DNA from: Polynucleobacter sp. 31A-FELB
Lineage (GTDB): Bacteria; Pseudomonadota; Gammaproteobacteria; Burkholderiales; Burkholderiaceae
Reading direction: 5' to 3'
Length of the DNA stretch: 64,000 nucleotides
Assembly (NCBI RefSeq): GCF_018882405.1
Contig: NZ_JACVOO010000004.1
Span: 1 to 64,000, forward strand
Shown here: positions 35,807 through 45,140 of the stretch, piece by piece
Layout of the letters: each line of letters starts with the position of its first letter
How positions within the stretch are numbered: position 1 is the first letter of the stretch
The notes under the pieces: model-generated
What the model saw: the letters and a program-made list of their open reading frames with translations, nothing else
What the model was told of the DNA's origin: nothing
Databases searched by the model: none
Program-made: the position numbers and the translations under genes

Positions 35807-37057
35807 TCAGTTAAAACGTTTGAGATTGGCAATGCGCAATGGAGCAGGAGGATGCGAGCTATAGAACGCGGTGTAGATCGGATCTGGCGTTAAGGTCGAT
35901 GCATTGTCTTGATAGAGCTTGACTAAGGCAGAGATCAAATCACTTGCGGAGGATTTGTCTGCAGCGAAACCATCTGCTTCATATTCATGTTTACGTGATG
36001 CCAAGCTCGATAGCGGAGTCAGGAAGAAGCTAAAGACGGGCGATACCAACATGAAGAGCGCTAAGGCCAGACCACCGTTATAGCCATTAGGGTTGGGCAT
36101 CACACCAAGATCGCTATAGAACCAAGGCTGAGTGCTGATCCAGCCAAGGAGTGCGAAGGTCGCAAAACTCAAGGCAAATGACACTAGTAAGCGTTTGCGG
36201 ATATGGTTGCACTTGTAGTGACCCAGTTCATGAGCCAGAACCGCTTCCACTTCGCCAGGGTTGAGTTTTTCAATTAAGGTATCAAAAAAGACGATGCGCT
36301 TGGCTTTACCCATGCCGGCAAAAAATGCATTGCCGTGCGCGCTGCGTTTGCTGCCATCCATGACGAATAGGCCTTGGCTTGCAAAATCACAACGCGTCAA
36401 CAGAGCTTCAATTTGCGTCTTGAGAGCACCTTCTTCTAGTGCTTCAAACTTATTAAAGATGGGCGCGATAAAGGTCGGAAATATCCACTGCATCAGCAAG
36501 CTAAAGGCAGTAAGAACACCCCACGCCCATAGCCACCAGAAGTCACCTGCTTGAGCCATTAAGCTGAGAATGACCCAGAGGAGTGGTACGCCAATTGCGC
36601 CACCAACACCTAGGCCCTTAAACATGTCGCTAAAAAAGAGCTTGGCATTCATGCGGTTGAAACCAAAGCGCTCTTCTAGGTAAAACTGTTTGTACCAGGA
36701 GAAGGGTAGGTCAATAATTCCGGAGATCAAGACAATGGATATCAATAGGGCCATTTGCTGTGCAATGCCCTCTCCCAATAACTGCAGAAGAGAGAAATTC
36801 AAAATCTGTAAGCCGCCCAAGAGTGTGAAGCCGATCAACACAAGTGCGCTGAAGCCATTCTCTAAAATACCGAGGCGTAGTTTGGCAATCGTGTAGTCGG
36901 CAGCTTTTTGGTGTTCAGCTAAGGAGATCTGAGAGGCGAACTCAGCGGGCACCACATCACGGTTAAGTGCAACGTGACGAATTTGGCGTTGGGATAACCA
37001 GTGGCGTAGACCAAAGCTGGCGATGAAGGCGATTAGAAAAACAATTGTGAATGTCAT
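35807..37057 (-). CDS. M48-family zinc metalloprotease (Ste24-like)
   Basis: A 416-residue membrane protease related to CAAX prenyl protease 1. It has hydrophobic segments near residues 3-17, 62-85, 100-120, 150-172, 180-200, 290-310 and 325-350. The zinc site [13 protein letters not shown] is near residue 278, and the third ligand is in [16 protein letters not shown] near 358. Bacterial relatives act on envelope proteins; there is no prenylation here, so the substrate is unknown. I start at MTFTIVFLI (37057) rather than the open-frame extension of 23 residues, because the first membrane helix begins here and TATAAT lies 6 bp upstream. Confidence 0.88.
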   Translation of the reverse strand: MTFTIVFLIAFIASFGLRHWLSQRQIRHVALNRDVVPAEFASQISLAEHQKAADYTIAKLRLGILENGFSALVLIGFTLLGGLQILNFSLLQLLGEGIAQQMALLISIVLISGIIDLPFSWYKQFYLEERFGFNRMNAKLFFSDMFKGLGVGGAIGVPLLWVILSLMAQAGDFWWLWAWGVLTAFSLLMQWIFPTFIAPIFNKFEALEEGALKTQIEALLTRCDFASQGLFVMDGSKRSAHGNAFFAGMGKAKRIVFFDTLIEKLNPGEVEAVLAHELGHYKCNHIRKRLLVSFALSFATFALLGWISTQPWFYSDLGVMPNPNGYNGGLALALFMLVSPVFSFFLTPLSSLASRKHEYEADGFAADKSSASDLISALVKLYQDNASTLTPDPIYTAFYSSHPPAPLRIANLKRFN

Positions 37058-37063
37058 GAGATG

Positions 37064-37069
37064 ATTATA
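37064..37069 (-). promoter_or_regulatory. -10 element suggesting a leaderless M48 transcript
   Basis: A perfect TATAAT on the minus strand is followed by CATCTC and then the ATG of the M48 gene. Transcription starting the usual 6-7 nt downstream would begin on the start codon itself. No good -35 is visible, so this is tentative. Confidence 0.35.
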
Positions 37070-37072
37070 GAT

Positions 37073-37660
37073 ATGAGTGAAAAAACAAGTACCCCTGCAC
37101 CAAAGGCTGCGCCGGCTAATGAACACCTAATTTGGGTGGATATGGAAATGTCGGGCCTAGACCCTGAAAAAGAGCGTATTTTGGAAATTGCTGTGATCGT
37201 GACTGATGCACACCTCAATACGATTGCTACTGCCCCTGTTTGGGTGGTTCACCAAGACGATGCCTTATTAGATACTATGGATGCCTGGAATAAGGGTACC
37301 CATGGACGCTCTGGTCTCATTGACAAGGTCAAGGCATCGACAACTGATGAGGCTACTGCCGAAGCTGAATGCATTGCCTTCCTGAAGAAATACATCAAAC
37401 CTGGAATTGCGCCAATGTGTGGCAATACGATTGGTCAAGATCGACGCTTCATGGCGAAATACATGCCTAAGCTTGAGGCATTTTTTCATTATCGGAATAT
37501 TGATGTTTCCACCCTCAAGGAGCTCTGCAAACGTTGGCATCCTGAGTTGGTGAAGGGCTTTACCAAAAAGCAGGCTCATACCGCCTTGGCAGACATTGAG
37601 GAATCTATTGAGGAACTCAAGTACTACCGAGAAAAGTTCATCGTGCCTTTGCCGGAGTGA
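37073..37660 (+). CDS. orn: Oligoribonuclease
   Basis: Orn is the 3'-5' exonuclease that clears RNA dinucleotides, including pGpG from cyclic-di-GMP breakdown. From ATG 37073 it is 195 residues; an in-frame ATG at 37061 would add four. The DEDD active site is complete: [25 protein letters not shown] (two acids) near residue 25, [18 protein letters not shown] near 118, and [18 protein letters not shown] near 168 with the catalytic His and the last Asp. The start lies only 15 bp from the divergent M48 start. Confidence 0.96.
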   Translation: MSEKTSTPAPKAAPANEHLIWVDMEMSGLDPEKERILEIAVIVTDAHLNTIATAPVWVVHQDDALLDTMDAWNKGTHGRSGLIDKVKASTTDEATAEAECIAFLKKYIKPGIAPMCGNTIGQDRRFMAKYMPKLEAFFHYRNIDVSTLKELCKRWHPELVKGFTKKQAHTALADIEESIEELKYYREKFIVPLPE

Positions 37661-37706
37661 GTGGCATTTAAAAGTGCGTAACGAGTAATAAAAAAGGGTC
37701 TATCAA

Positions 37707-37759
37707 TGAACTGACCCCCTTGAGTTGGATTTGGTGTCCAACTTTTGTGGGTCAGTTCA
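37707..37759. mobile_element. 53-bp mini-element with IS3-type ends and CAA target duplication
   Basis: The segment begins TGAACTGACCC and ends GGGTCAGTTCA, an 11-bp perfect terminal inverted repeat. The inner sequence GTTGGA...TCCAAC extends the symmetry. Read from the right end, TGAACTGACCCACAAAAGTT is the familiar end of IS3-family insertion sequences. Both sides are flanked by CAA (37704-37706 and 37760-37762), a 3-bp target duplication as IS3 elements make. There is no room for a transposase, so this is an internally deleted copy or a MITE. It sits between the convergent orn and mog genes; as a long hairpin it might also stop transcription. Confidence 0.75.
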
Positions 37760-37797
37760 CAATAAACCCTTTCTGTTTTTCAAAATAACTGTTTGCC

Positions 37798-38421
37798 TTA
37801 TTTCTTAATGGCACTCTTGGGTCTAAAAGCCTTGATGATAGATTCATCTGTCTCGATATAGGGGCCACCGATCAAGTCGATGCAGTAGGGGACGGCGGCA
37901 AAGATACCGGGAACAATGGATTTACCTTCGGCATCCTTTAATCCTTCGAGTGTTTCTTTAATGGATTTGGGTTGACCTGGCAGGTTGATGACCAGGGCAG
38001 CGTGACCATCGATTTCTCGTAAAACAGCCGTTTGGCGCGACAAAATGGCGGTGGGTACAAAGCGTAGGCTAATTTGGCGCATTTGCTCGCCAAATCCGGG
38101 CATTTCTCGGGTTCCGGCATCCATGGTGGCCTCAGGGGTTACATCTCTGCGAGAGGGCCCTGTACCGCCTGTGGTGAGGACTAAATCGCAACCGAGATCA
38201 TCGGTTAGCTCTACGATGGTTTCGGTAATGACCTCCCGCTCATCGGCAATAAGGCGCTCATGAAAGACGCAGGGGGTGCTAATGGCGGTCTGTAGCCACA
38301 TTTGCAGGGCAGGGATGCCCTCGTCGGTATAGACGCCCTTGCTCGCTCTGTCGGAGATCGAGATTAGGCCGATTTTGATCTCGTTTGGGTAGGATCTTTT
38401 CCAGGCTTCGGTATGCTTCAT
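37798..38421 (-). CDS. mog: Molybdopterin adenylyltransferase
   Basis: Mog (MogA) adenylates molybdopterin before metal insertion by MoeA. The 207-residue protein has KIGLISISDRASKGVYTDEGIPALQMWL near residue 15, and the nucleotide/substrate loop DLVLTTGGTGPSRRDVTPEAT near 80. LVINLPGQPKSIKETL is near 146. These features match MogA rather than the shorter MoaB. It lies apart from the moaA-mobA-moeA cluster 9 kb away, and is divergent from pmbA with 26 bp between starts. Confidence 0.93.
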   Translation of the reverse strand: MKHTEAWKRSYPNEIKIGLISISDRASKGVYTDEGIPALQMWLQTAISTPCVFHERLIADEREVITETIVELTDDLGCDLVLTTGGTGPSRRDVTPEATMDAGTREMPGFGEQMRQISLRFVPTAILSRQTAVLREIDGHAALVINLPGQPKSIKETLEGLKDAEGKSIVPGIFAAVPYCIDLIGGPYIETDESIIKAFRPKSAIKK

Positions 38422-38447
38422 GTTTCTATTCTAGCTATTATTAGGGC

Positions 38448-39794
38448 ATGTTTACATACTCATCAAATCAGTTTCAAGAAATCATTGATTTCATGCTCAC
38501 AGAAGCCAAAAGGCGGGGCGCCTCGGATGCTGTGGCTGAGGTTTCTGAGGGGCAAGGTCTTTCCGTCACCGTCCGCAAGGGCGAGGTTGAAACCATTGAG
38601 CAAAGCTTGGATAAACAAGTTGGCGTTACGGTCTTTTTGGGTCATCGTCGCGGCAATGCCAGTACGAGTGATTTTTCTAAAGATTCTTTAAAGGCGACAG
38701 TTGAGGCTGCGTACCATATTGCCCAACATACAGCTGAAGATCTATGTGCCGGCCCCGCTGAAAAAGAGCTTCTTGAAAAACATGCACGTGACCTAGATTT
38801 ATTTCATCCATGGGATTTGGATTCGGCAACAGCAATTGATATTGCACGTACCGCCGAAGGCGCTGCCTTTGCGGTCAGCAAGCAAATTAAAAATAGCGAC
38901 GGTGCTTCGGTATCGGCACATCATGCGCATTTCATGATGGGGACAAGCCATGGGTTTATGGGCGGCTATCCATTCTCACGCCACTATATTTCTTGCGCAC
39001 CAATTGCGAGCGAGGGTGGCAAGAAGTCACTCATGCAACGAGATGACTGGTATTCCAGTTCGCGCATCCCTGAGGAGTTGGCTGATCCAGCATCGATTGG
39101 CAAATACGCTGCTGAGCGTGCGCTCTCACGTCTCAAGGCAAGATCATTAACCACTCGCCGTTGCCCTGTGATCTTTGAGGCACCTTTGGCTGCAGGCCTA
39201 TTGGGCGGATTGGTGCAGGCGGTATCCGGGGGCGCTTTGTATCGTCGCTCCAGTTTTTTATTGGATAGCTTGGGTAAACAAGTCTTACCAAAGCACGTTA
39301 GCCTTTTTGAAAACCCTCATCTGAAGTCGATGACAGGTAGCGCACCTTTTGATGAAGAGGGCGTGAAGACAAATGCAAGGACGGTAGTTGATAAGGGCGT
39401 GTTGCAAGGCTATTTCTTATCCACTTACTCCGCCAGAAAACTGGGTATGAAGACTACCGGCAATGCTGGTGGTTCTCATCACCTGACATTACAAAGTCGC
39501 AAGACGCCTAAGGGTGGATTGCCTGCACTCCTTAAAGAGATGGGCACAGGTTTGCTGGTTACTGAGCTCATGGGGCAGGGCGTGAACTATGTCACCGGTG
39601 ATTACTCTCGCGGCGCTTTTGGTTACTGGGTAGAGAACGGCGAGATCCAGTATCCAGTGGAGGGTATTACGATTGCGAGCAACTTACGCGATATGCTGAT
39701 GGATATTCAGATGATTGGTAGTGATTCATTAATCCGCGGAACCAAAGAAACGGGTTCTATTCTGATTGGATCCATGACTGTTGGTGGTAAATAA
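38448..39794 (+). CDS. pmbA: Metalloprotease PmbA (TldE)
   Basis: PmbA/TldE pairs with TldD to form a zinc protease that cleaves microcin B17 precursor and the CcdA antitoxin and degrades unfolded peptides. The 448-residue protein has VTVRKGEVETIEQSLDKQVGVTVFLGHRRGNASTSD near residue 38, PVIFEAPLAAGLLGGLVQAVSGGALYRRSSFLLD near 240, and the C-terminal SHHLTLQSRKTPKGGLPALLKEMGTGLLVTELMGQGVNYVTGDYSRGAFGYWVENGEI. TldE lacks the zinc HExxxH of TldD, as here; tldD is not in the window. Length is normal. Confidence 0.95.
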   Translation: MFTYSSNQFQEIIDFMLTEAKRRGASDAVAEVSEGQGLSVTVRKGEVETIEQSLDKQVGVTVFLGHRRGNASTSDFSKDSLKATVEAAYHIAQHTAEDLCAGPAEKELLEKHARDLDLFHPWDLDSATAIDIARTAEGAAFAVSKQIKNSDGASVSAHHAHFMMGTSHGFMGGYPFSRHYISCAPIASEGGKKSLMQRDDWYSSSRIPEELADPASIGKYAAERALSRLKARSLTTRRCPVIFEAPLAAGLLGGLVQAVSGGALYRRSSFLLDSLGKQVLPKHVSLFENPHLKSMTGSAPFDEEGVKTNARTVVDKGVLQGYFLSTYSARKLGMKTTGNAGGSHHLTLQSRKTPKGGLPALLKEMGTGLLVTELMGQGVNYVTGDYSRGAFGYWVENGEIQYPVEGITIASNLRDMLMDIQMIGSDSLIRGTKETGSILIGSMTVGGK

Positions 39795-39811
39795 TTTTGG
39801 AGGAGAAGAAG

Positions 39812-40894
39812 ATGCAAAGACGTTCTTTTTTAAAGAAAGCCACTATTGGTGCAGGTGCAGCAGCATTAGCTGCCCCATCCATTGCGCAGAGCTTGCCAAC
39901 ACTCAATTGGCGCTTGGTCTCGAGCTTTCCTAAATCTTTAGATACCTTATTTGGAACGCCCGAAGTATTTGCTAACGCATTGCGTAAAGCTACTGACGGT
40001 AAGTTCAATGTCAAAGTGTTTGCCGCTGGTGAAGTGGTCCCAGCACTGCAAGTATTGGATGCCGTGCAAAACGGCACGGTGGAGTGCGGTCACACCGCCA
40101 GCTATTACTACTTGGGTAAGAACAGTGCATTTATTTTTGATACTGCCGCACCTTTTGGTATGACGGCACGCCAGCAATCTGCTTGGATGTTGCATGGCAA
40201 TGGCATGAAGTTGATGCGTGAGCTCTATGCAAGTTACAACATCGTGAATTTCTTGGGCGGACAAACCGGGACGCAAATGGGTGGCTGGTTTCGTAAAGAG
40301 ATTAAATCTCCAGAGGATCTCAAGGGGCTTAAATTTCGTATCGCTGGCTTTGCTGGACAAGTGCTTGCCAAATTAGGTGTAGTGCCCCAACAGTTACCTG
40401 CTGGTGAAATTTATTCAGCCCTAGAAAAAGGCACGATTGATGCTGCTGAATTTGTGGGTCCTTACGATGATGAGAAATTAGGCCTAGCTAAGGTTGCCAA
40501 GAACTATTACTACCCTGCATTCTGGGAAGGGGCTGCTGGGCTCTCATTCTTGGTGAACAAGAAGCAGTGGGATTCATTACCACCTGCATACCAGGCAGCA
40601 TGGCAGGCGGCATGCTTTGAGGCTCACACTGATATGTGCGCCAAGTACGATGCTTTGAATCCACCGGCATTGCAACGCCTTGTTCAGGGTGGCGCAGTAT
40701 TGCGTAAGTTCAATACCTCAGTAATGGATGCCTGCTTTAAGGCTAGCCAAGAGACCTATGCTGAGGAATCTGCAAAGAATCCCCAGTTCAAGAAAATCTT
40801 CGAAGACTATCGGGCCTTCAGAAATATGGAAGCGCAATGGTTTAACGTGGCTGAGCAAGCATTTGCACAATACAGTTTTGCTAAGAAGCTTTAA
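39812..40894 (+). CDS. TRAP-type solute-binding protein (DctP family)
   Basis: A 360-residue periplasmic receptor for an organic-acid TRAP transporter. It begins with a twin-arginine signal ([27 protein letters not shown]). TRAP features follow: [44 protein letters not shown] and [65 protein letters not shown], with the conserved Arg that holds the substrate carboxylate. The start is ATG 39812, preceded by GGAGGAGAAG, not the in-frame TTG at 39797. No DctQ/DctM membrane genes adjoin it, so its transporter is elsewhere. The mannitol/2-oxoacid class of ligand is likely. Confidence 0.88.
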   Translation: [360 protein letters not shown]

Positions 40895-40932
40895 GGCTGG
40901 GTTGCTGAAAGCGCTGCATCAATTGCAGATAA

Positions 40933-40960
40933 AGAAAAGCCACCCTAGGGTGGCTTTTCT
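40933..40960. terminator. Bidirectional terminator between TRAP receptor and amidohydrolase
   Basis: A 28-nt perfect palindrome, AGAAAAGCCACCCT/AGGGTGGCTTTTCT, with A- and T-rich arms. It serves the two convergent genes, whose stops lie 39 nt to the left and 24 nt to the right. Confidence 0.85.
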
Positions 40961-40983
40961 TATAAGGGCAGAAATAAAAATCT

Positions 40984-42690
40984 TTACTGCTTCTTAAATA
41001 CCTGCTGTCCATTAACCCAGGTTTCATTCACTTCAATATCTCTAATCTTGTAAGCATCCGTTTTCATGGGATTCTGATTCACGATAGCGAAGTCAGCGTA
41101 CTTACCCGCCTGAACTGATCCAACCTTGTCATCCATCTTCAGTTGATAAGCGGCATCAATAGTGACCGCTTTTAAAGCATCATTAATGGATACCTTTTGA
41201 TTGGGATTTAATACCTTTTGCGGCGCTACTTGCCAAAGCCTTGAGGCGCCCTCAGAGGCGTACTTTAATGGGTGGATAGGAGAAACTGGCGAGTCGCTAT
41301 GGTACGCAAAATGCATGCCATTCTTTATCAAGCTAGCACCAGCGTCAATACGGTTGGCTCTCTCAGGTCCAAGCAGGTGATCATGAAATGCTTCACCCCA
41401 ATAATCTGTATGTCCAATAGTGAAGCCAGGAACAACACCTAACTTTGCTGCTTTTGTAATCTGCGCCTCAGTAGGGACGGTGAAATGCTCAATTCTCAAT
41501 CTAGTCTTAGCATCACTTGGCTTGGCAACTAGCTTCTGAAAAAAATTGAGGGTCTGCTCAATTGCTCTGTCGCCATTGGAATGCACCGAGATTTGCCAAC
41601 CCTGATCAAATCTTGGTTTAGCAAGATCATAGAGTTCTTGTTCGGTAAAGTTGAGACTGCCTGTATTCGTAGTCCCCGCAGGATATGCGTAGGGTTGAAT
41701 CATTGCGCCAGTCAGACCTTGGTCGGATCCATCGGACACAATCTTGACCCCAATAAGCTTATAGACATCATCACCCTGACCTGGCTTATAGTTATTGTTA
41801 GTCAGAGGATATGAATTTGAATACATATACCCCCTGACACGAACTGGAAGCTTGCCACTGTGAGTCATGTCGTTTAATAAAGCATTTTCTTTATCAACAC
41901 CAAGGTAGCCGCCGAGAGAAATTTCTGCCGAAGTGGTCACACCCTTGCGCACCATTCTCTGACCAACCTTTGCAACTGCTTGTTCAATTAAATCCTGGTT
42001 AGGGATAGGCATCTTTGATAAGAACAAATAAAAGGCGGGCACCTCATAAATTACGCCAGTTAAACGCCCCTTGCCATCTTTTAGCAATTTGCCACCCTTA
42101 GGGTCTGGAGTGGAGTCAGTGATTCCTGCCATCTCCATAGCCTTATGGTTTACATAGGCAATGTGCATACTTTGGTTCATGACGAAGATTGGCTTAGTAG
42201 TGGATACCTTATCCAAGATATCGGCCGTTAACTCAGCCATGAAAGGGTCAGTCCTAGAGGGATCAACACCGAACGCAGTGATCCACTCCCCATCTTTAAC
42301 ATTCTTGCTGTACGTTGTCAGTTTTGCAACCAAACTGTCTAAGGTGTCATGCGGCATTTCGAAGTTAGACATGTTTTGCCAAAGTTCTTCTGAAAATGCT
42401 GTGCCAAAGATATGTACATGAGGCTCAACAAAACCTGGCATTAAAGTTTGACCATTCAGATTGATGAGCTTGGTATCTTTACCTTGTAAGCTTTTAACCT
42501 GGGACAAAGAGCCGACCTTGGCAATCTTTCCGCCCTGAATAGCCACAGCTTCAGCTGCAGGCTGCGCCTTATTCATTGTGACAATATCGCCACCATAAAA
42601 AATAGTATCGGCATTCCCAGCAGCGCTAGCTATTTGGCTAGCAGAAAGTAAACAGATTGATGCGAGAGTGATGCGGCTTAAAAGATGCAT
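40984..42690 (-). CDS. Exported amidohydrolase (YtcJ-like)
   Basis: A 568-residue metal-dependent hydrolase of the amidohydrolase superfamily, YtcJ/NfdA branch. A signal peptide (residues 1-23, ending in IASAAG) makes it periplasmic. The N-terminal barrel entry is LNGQTLMPGFVEPHVHIFGTAF near residue 75 (HxH metal ligands), followed by VSDGSDQGLTGAM near 315, QISVHSNGDRAIEQTLNFF near 367, and HSDSPVSPIHPLKYASEG near 470. The C-terminal small domain is GSVQAGKYADFAIVNQNPM. The substrate is unknown: relatives cleave N-substituted formamides or amides. Base composition resembles its neighbours. Confidence 0.87.
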   Translation of the reverse strand: MHLLSRITLASICLLSASQIASAAGNADTIFYGGDIVTMNKAQPAAEAVAIQGGKIAKVGSLSQVKSLQGKDTKLINLNGQTLMPGFVEPHVHIFGTAFSEELWQNMSNFEMPHDTLDSLVAKLTTYSKNVKDGEWITAFGVDPSRTDPFMAELTADILDKVSTTKPIFVMNQSMHIAYVNHKAMEMAGITDSTPDPKGGKLLKDGKGRLTGVIYEVPAFYLFLSKMPIPNQDLIEQAVAKVGQRMVRKGVTTSAEISLGGYLGVDKENALLNDMTHSGKLPVRVRGYMYSNSYPLTNNNYKPGQGDDVYKLIGVKIVSDGSDQGLTGAMIQPYAYPAGTTNTGSLNFTEQELYDLAKPRFDQGWQISVHSNGDRAIEQTLNFFQKLVAKPSDAKTRLRIEHFTVPTEAQITKAAKLGVVPGFTIGHTDYWGEAFHDHLLGPERANRIDAGASLIKNGMHFAYHSDSPVSPIHPLKYASEGASRLWQVAPQKVLNPNQKVSINDALKAVTIDAAYQLKMDDKVGSVQAGKYADFAIVNQNPMKTDAYKIRDIEVNETWVNGQQVFKKQ

Positions 42691-42750
42691 TTTTTAACCT
42701 TGGTATTGTGGGTAATTAAATAAAACGGCTTTTAATGGGGTGCGATTTTT

Positions 42751-43248
42751 CTATTTACGCTCAAGCGTGATGAAATTAAACGTAATTTCGCCTTCAGATG
42801 CTGGAGTACGCTCAATCTCTTTCCATTCGGATTGGTTTGGAACTTCAAAGAAGGTGTCGCCACCATCTACATCGATTTCAATCTCGGTGATGTAAAGGCG
42901 GTCCGCCTTGGGAAAAGCTTGGGTAAAGAGTTGTTCTCCACCAATCACAAATACGCGGGGGAATTCATTTAAAGTGACAAGTGCTGCATCGAGTGAGTTA
43001 ACTACTTCTGCGCCGGTCAATTTGAGATCGGTATTGCGACTCACAACGATATTGCGGCGTCCAGGAAGCGGGCGACCGATAGATTCCCAAGTCTTGCGAC
43101 CCATGATGACGGGATGGCCCATTGTTACTTTTTTGAAGAACTGCAAATCAGCAGAAATCTTCCAAGGCATTTGATTGTCACGACCAATCACGTGATTACG
43201 TGAGCGGGCAACAATCATTGAGATAGCGGGATGCTTGGCTACAGTCAT
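42751..43248 (-). CDS. folA: Dihydrofolate reductase
   Basis: FolA reduces dihydrofolate with NADPH, the step blocked by trimethoprim. The 165-residue protein has ISMIVARSRNHVIGRDNQMPWKISADLQFFKK (acidic Asp34 equals E. coli Asp27), HPVIMGRKTWESIGRPLPGRRNIVVSR (NADPH site) near residue 54, and VFVIGGEQLFTQAFPKADRLYITEIE. Length is normal. It follows thyA by 14 bp on the same strand, the classical thyA-folA pair that recycles the dihydrofolate made by ThyA. Confidence 0.97.
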   Translation of the reverse strand: MTVAKHPAISMIVARSRNHVIGRDNQMPWKISADLQFFKKVTMGHPVIMGRKTWESIGRPLPGRRNIVVSRNTDLKLTGAEVVNSLDAALVTLNEFPRVFVIGGEQLFTQAFPKADRLYITEIEIDVDGGDTFFEVPNQSEWKEIERTPASEGEITFNFITLERK

Positions 43249-43262
43249 GAGGATCTAATTTC

Positions 43263-44057
43263 TTAAACAGCTACAGGAGCTTTAATGGCGGGATGGGATT
43301 CGTAGCCAGCGATTTCAAAATCTTCGAATTCATAATCGAAGATGGAATCTGGCTTGCGTAGAATATTGAGCTTAGGTAACGGGAAGAAGTCTCTGGATAG
43401 CTGAAGATCAACTTGCTCTAAGTGGTTGCTATAGAGATGACAATCACCACCAGTCCATACAAAGTCACCCACTTCTAAATTGCATTGCTGAGCCATCATG
43501 TGGGTCAGTAGGGCATAGCTAGCAATATTGAAAGGTACGCCTAAGAAAATATCCGCACTACGTTGATAGAGTTGGCAAGACAACTTGCCATCAGCAACGT
43601 AGAACTGAAAGAAGGCGTGGCAAGGCGCTAAAGCCATGCGGGGAATATCAGCTACGTTCCACGCAGAAACAATAATGCGACGTGAGTCAGGATTCTTTTT
43701 AAGGGTCTCTACAACCTCTGCGATTTGGTCAATATGCTCACCATTAGGTGCAGGCCATGAACGCCACTGGTAGCCGTAAATCGGACCTAGGTCACCATCT
43801 GGGGCTGCCCATTCATTCCAAATAGAAACACCACGCTCTTTGAGCCAGTTGTTATCAGTACTGCCCTTGAGAAACCAAAGTAACTCCAAGATGATGGACT
43901 TGAGATGGAGCTTCTTAGTGGTGACCATCGGAAAGCCTTCTGCCAGATTAAAGCGCATCTGGTGGCCGAAGATAGATATCGTTCCGGTTCCGGTCCTATC
44001 GGATTTTTGGACGCCCTTTTCGAGGACTTCCTTCATGAGATTGTGATATTGACGCAT
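43263..44057 (-). CDS. thyA: Thymidylate synthase
   Basis: ThyA methylates dUMP to dTMP using methylene-tetrahydrofolate. The 264-residue protein equals E. coli ThyA in length. The nucleophile is Cys146 in [15 protein letters not shown]. The dUMP site has [12 protein letters not shown] near residue 123, [28 protein letters not shown] near 163, and [16 protein letters not shown] near 207. The C-terminal PAIKAPVAV is the family closing loop. Transcribed ahead of folA. Confidence 0.98.
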   Translation of the reverse strand: MRQYHNLMKEVLEKGVQKSDRTGTGTISIFGHQMRFNLAEGFPMVTTKKLHLKSIILELLWFLKGSTDNNWLKERGVSIWNEWAAPDGDLGPIYGYQWRSWPAPNGEHIDQIAEVVETLKKNPDSRRIIVSAWNVADIPRMALAPCHAFFQFYVADGKLSCQLYQRSADIFLGVPFNIASYALLTHMMAQQCNLEVGDFVWTGGDCHLYSNHLEQVDLQLSRDFFPLPKLNILRKPDSIFDYEFEDFEIAGYESHPAIKAPVAV

Positions 44058-44095
44058 AGGTATATTCAGCTAAATGATTCAGTGATATTAAGAGC

Positions 44096-45139
44096 TTACT
44101 CGAATGTTGGCGGGCTCACCCCAAGCGCTTTATGAAGCTTTGGGGAGGTAGTGGTGTACTGGAGTTGAATCTGCTTTTCAGGGGCTATATAGGCTGCTGC
44201 CGCAAATGCCGCCAAGGCTGCCTCATGAAAGCCTGACAGAATCAACTTTTTCTTGCCTGGGTAGATATTGATATCTCCAACCGCATAAATACCGGGCGTA
44301 CTGGTCTGAAAGCAGGCCGTATCCACAGCAATTTGCTTGCGATCAATATCGAGACCCCAGTCGGCAATTGGGCCCAATTTGGGCGAGAGGCCATAAAACA
44401 ATAAGAGCGCATCTAAGGCAATGTTTTGAACTTCACCATCAATATTAGTGACGGCAATGTCAGTGAGTTTGTCATTGGAGGATTCAAGGCCGGTAATTTG
44501 TCCGATGATGAGTTGCATCTTGCCGGACTCGCAAAGCGCGCGCATCTTAGTGATAGATTGAGGTGCTGCTTTGAATTCATCTCTGCGGTGAATGAGTGTC
44601 ACGCTTGCGGCTTGATCAACAAAATGTAAGGCCCAGTCCAGAGCAGAATCTCCGCCACCACAAATCACGATACGCTTGCCATTTAATTGCTCAGGATTTC
44701 TAACGCGATAGAAGATCTGCTTATCTACAAATGCCTCAATGCCATCCAGATTGAGAGTGCGCGGCTGAAATGCACCTACACCGGCAGCAATAAAAATAGC
44801 CTTACTTAAAAATTGTTGATCTTGGGATGTGCGAATCAGAAATCGACCATCAGCCTGCTTCTCAAGGGTGGAGACCTCTTGATTTAAGTGGAACTGTGGT
44901 TTGAATGGCTCAATTTGTTTGAGCAGATTGCTAACGAGCTCTCGACCAGTGCAAACCGGAATCGCCGGAATGTCGTAAATCGGTTTATCCGGATAGAGTT
45001 CGATGCATTGACCACCTACCTCGGGCAGGGAGTCAATGACATGCGCTTTAATTTCTAGGAGTCCAAGCTCGAAGACTTGGAAGAGTCCCACCGGACCGGC
45101 GCCAATAATGACTGCATCGGTTTCAATGGGGGAGTGCAA
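44096..45139 (-). CDS. Ferredoxin--NADP reductase, thioredoxin-reductase-like
   Basis: A 347-residue FAD/NAD(P) oxidoreductase of the TrxR-like ferredoxin reductase class (FNR2). It has the FAD motif [50 protein letters not shown] near residue 9 and the NADPH motif [31 protein letters not shown] near 155. [38 protein letters not shown] is near 282. The redox CxxC of thioredoxin reductase is absent, which defines the class. It lies one base after the ferredoxin gene, its evident electron partner. Confidence 0.92.
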   Translation of the reverse strand: MHSPIETDAVIIGAGPVGLFQVFELGLLEIKAHVIDSLPEVGGQCIELYPDKPIYDIPAIPVCTGRELVSNLLKQIEPFKPQFHLNQEVSTLEKQADGRFLIRTSQDQQFLSKAIFIAAGVGAFQPRTLNLDGIEAFVDKQIFYRVRNPEQLNGKRIVICGGGDSALDWALHFVDQAASVTLIHRRDEFKAAPQSITKMRALCESGKMQLIIGQITGLESSNDKLTDIAVTNIDGEVQNIALDALLLFYGLSPKLGPIADWGLDIDRKQIAVDTACFQTSTPGIYAVGDINIYPGKKKLILSGFHEAALAAFAAAAYIAPEKQIQLQYTTTSPKLHKALGVSPPTFE

Positions 45140-45140
45140 T

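Noticed and set aside
35807..37126. N-terminal extension of the M48 protease
   Set aside because: The extra 23 residues overlap the orn start and are not membrane-like; the family start fits 37057.
39797..39811. TTG start of the TRAP receptor
   Set aside because: The five extra codons are the ribosome site GGAGGAGAAG; the twin-arginine signal begins properly at 39812.
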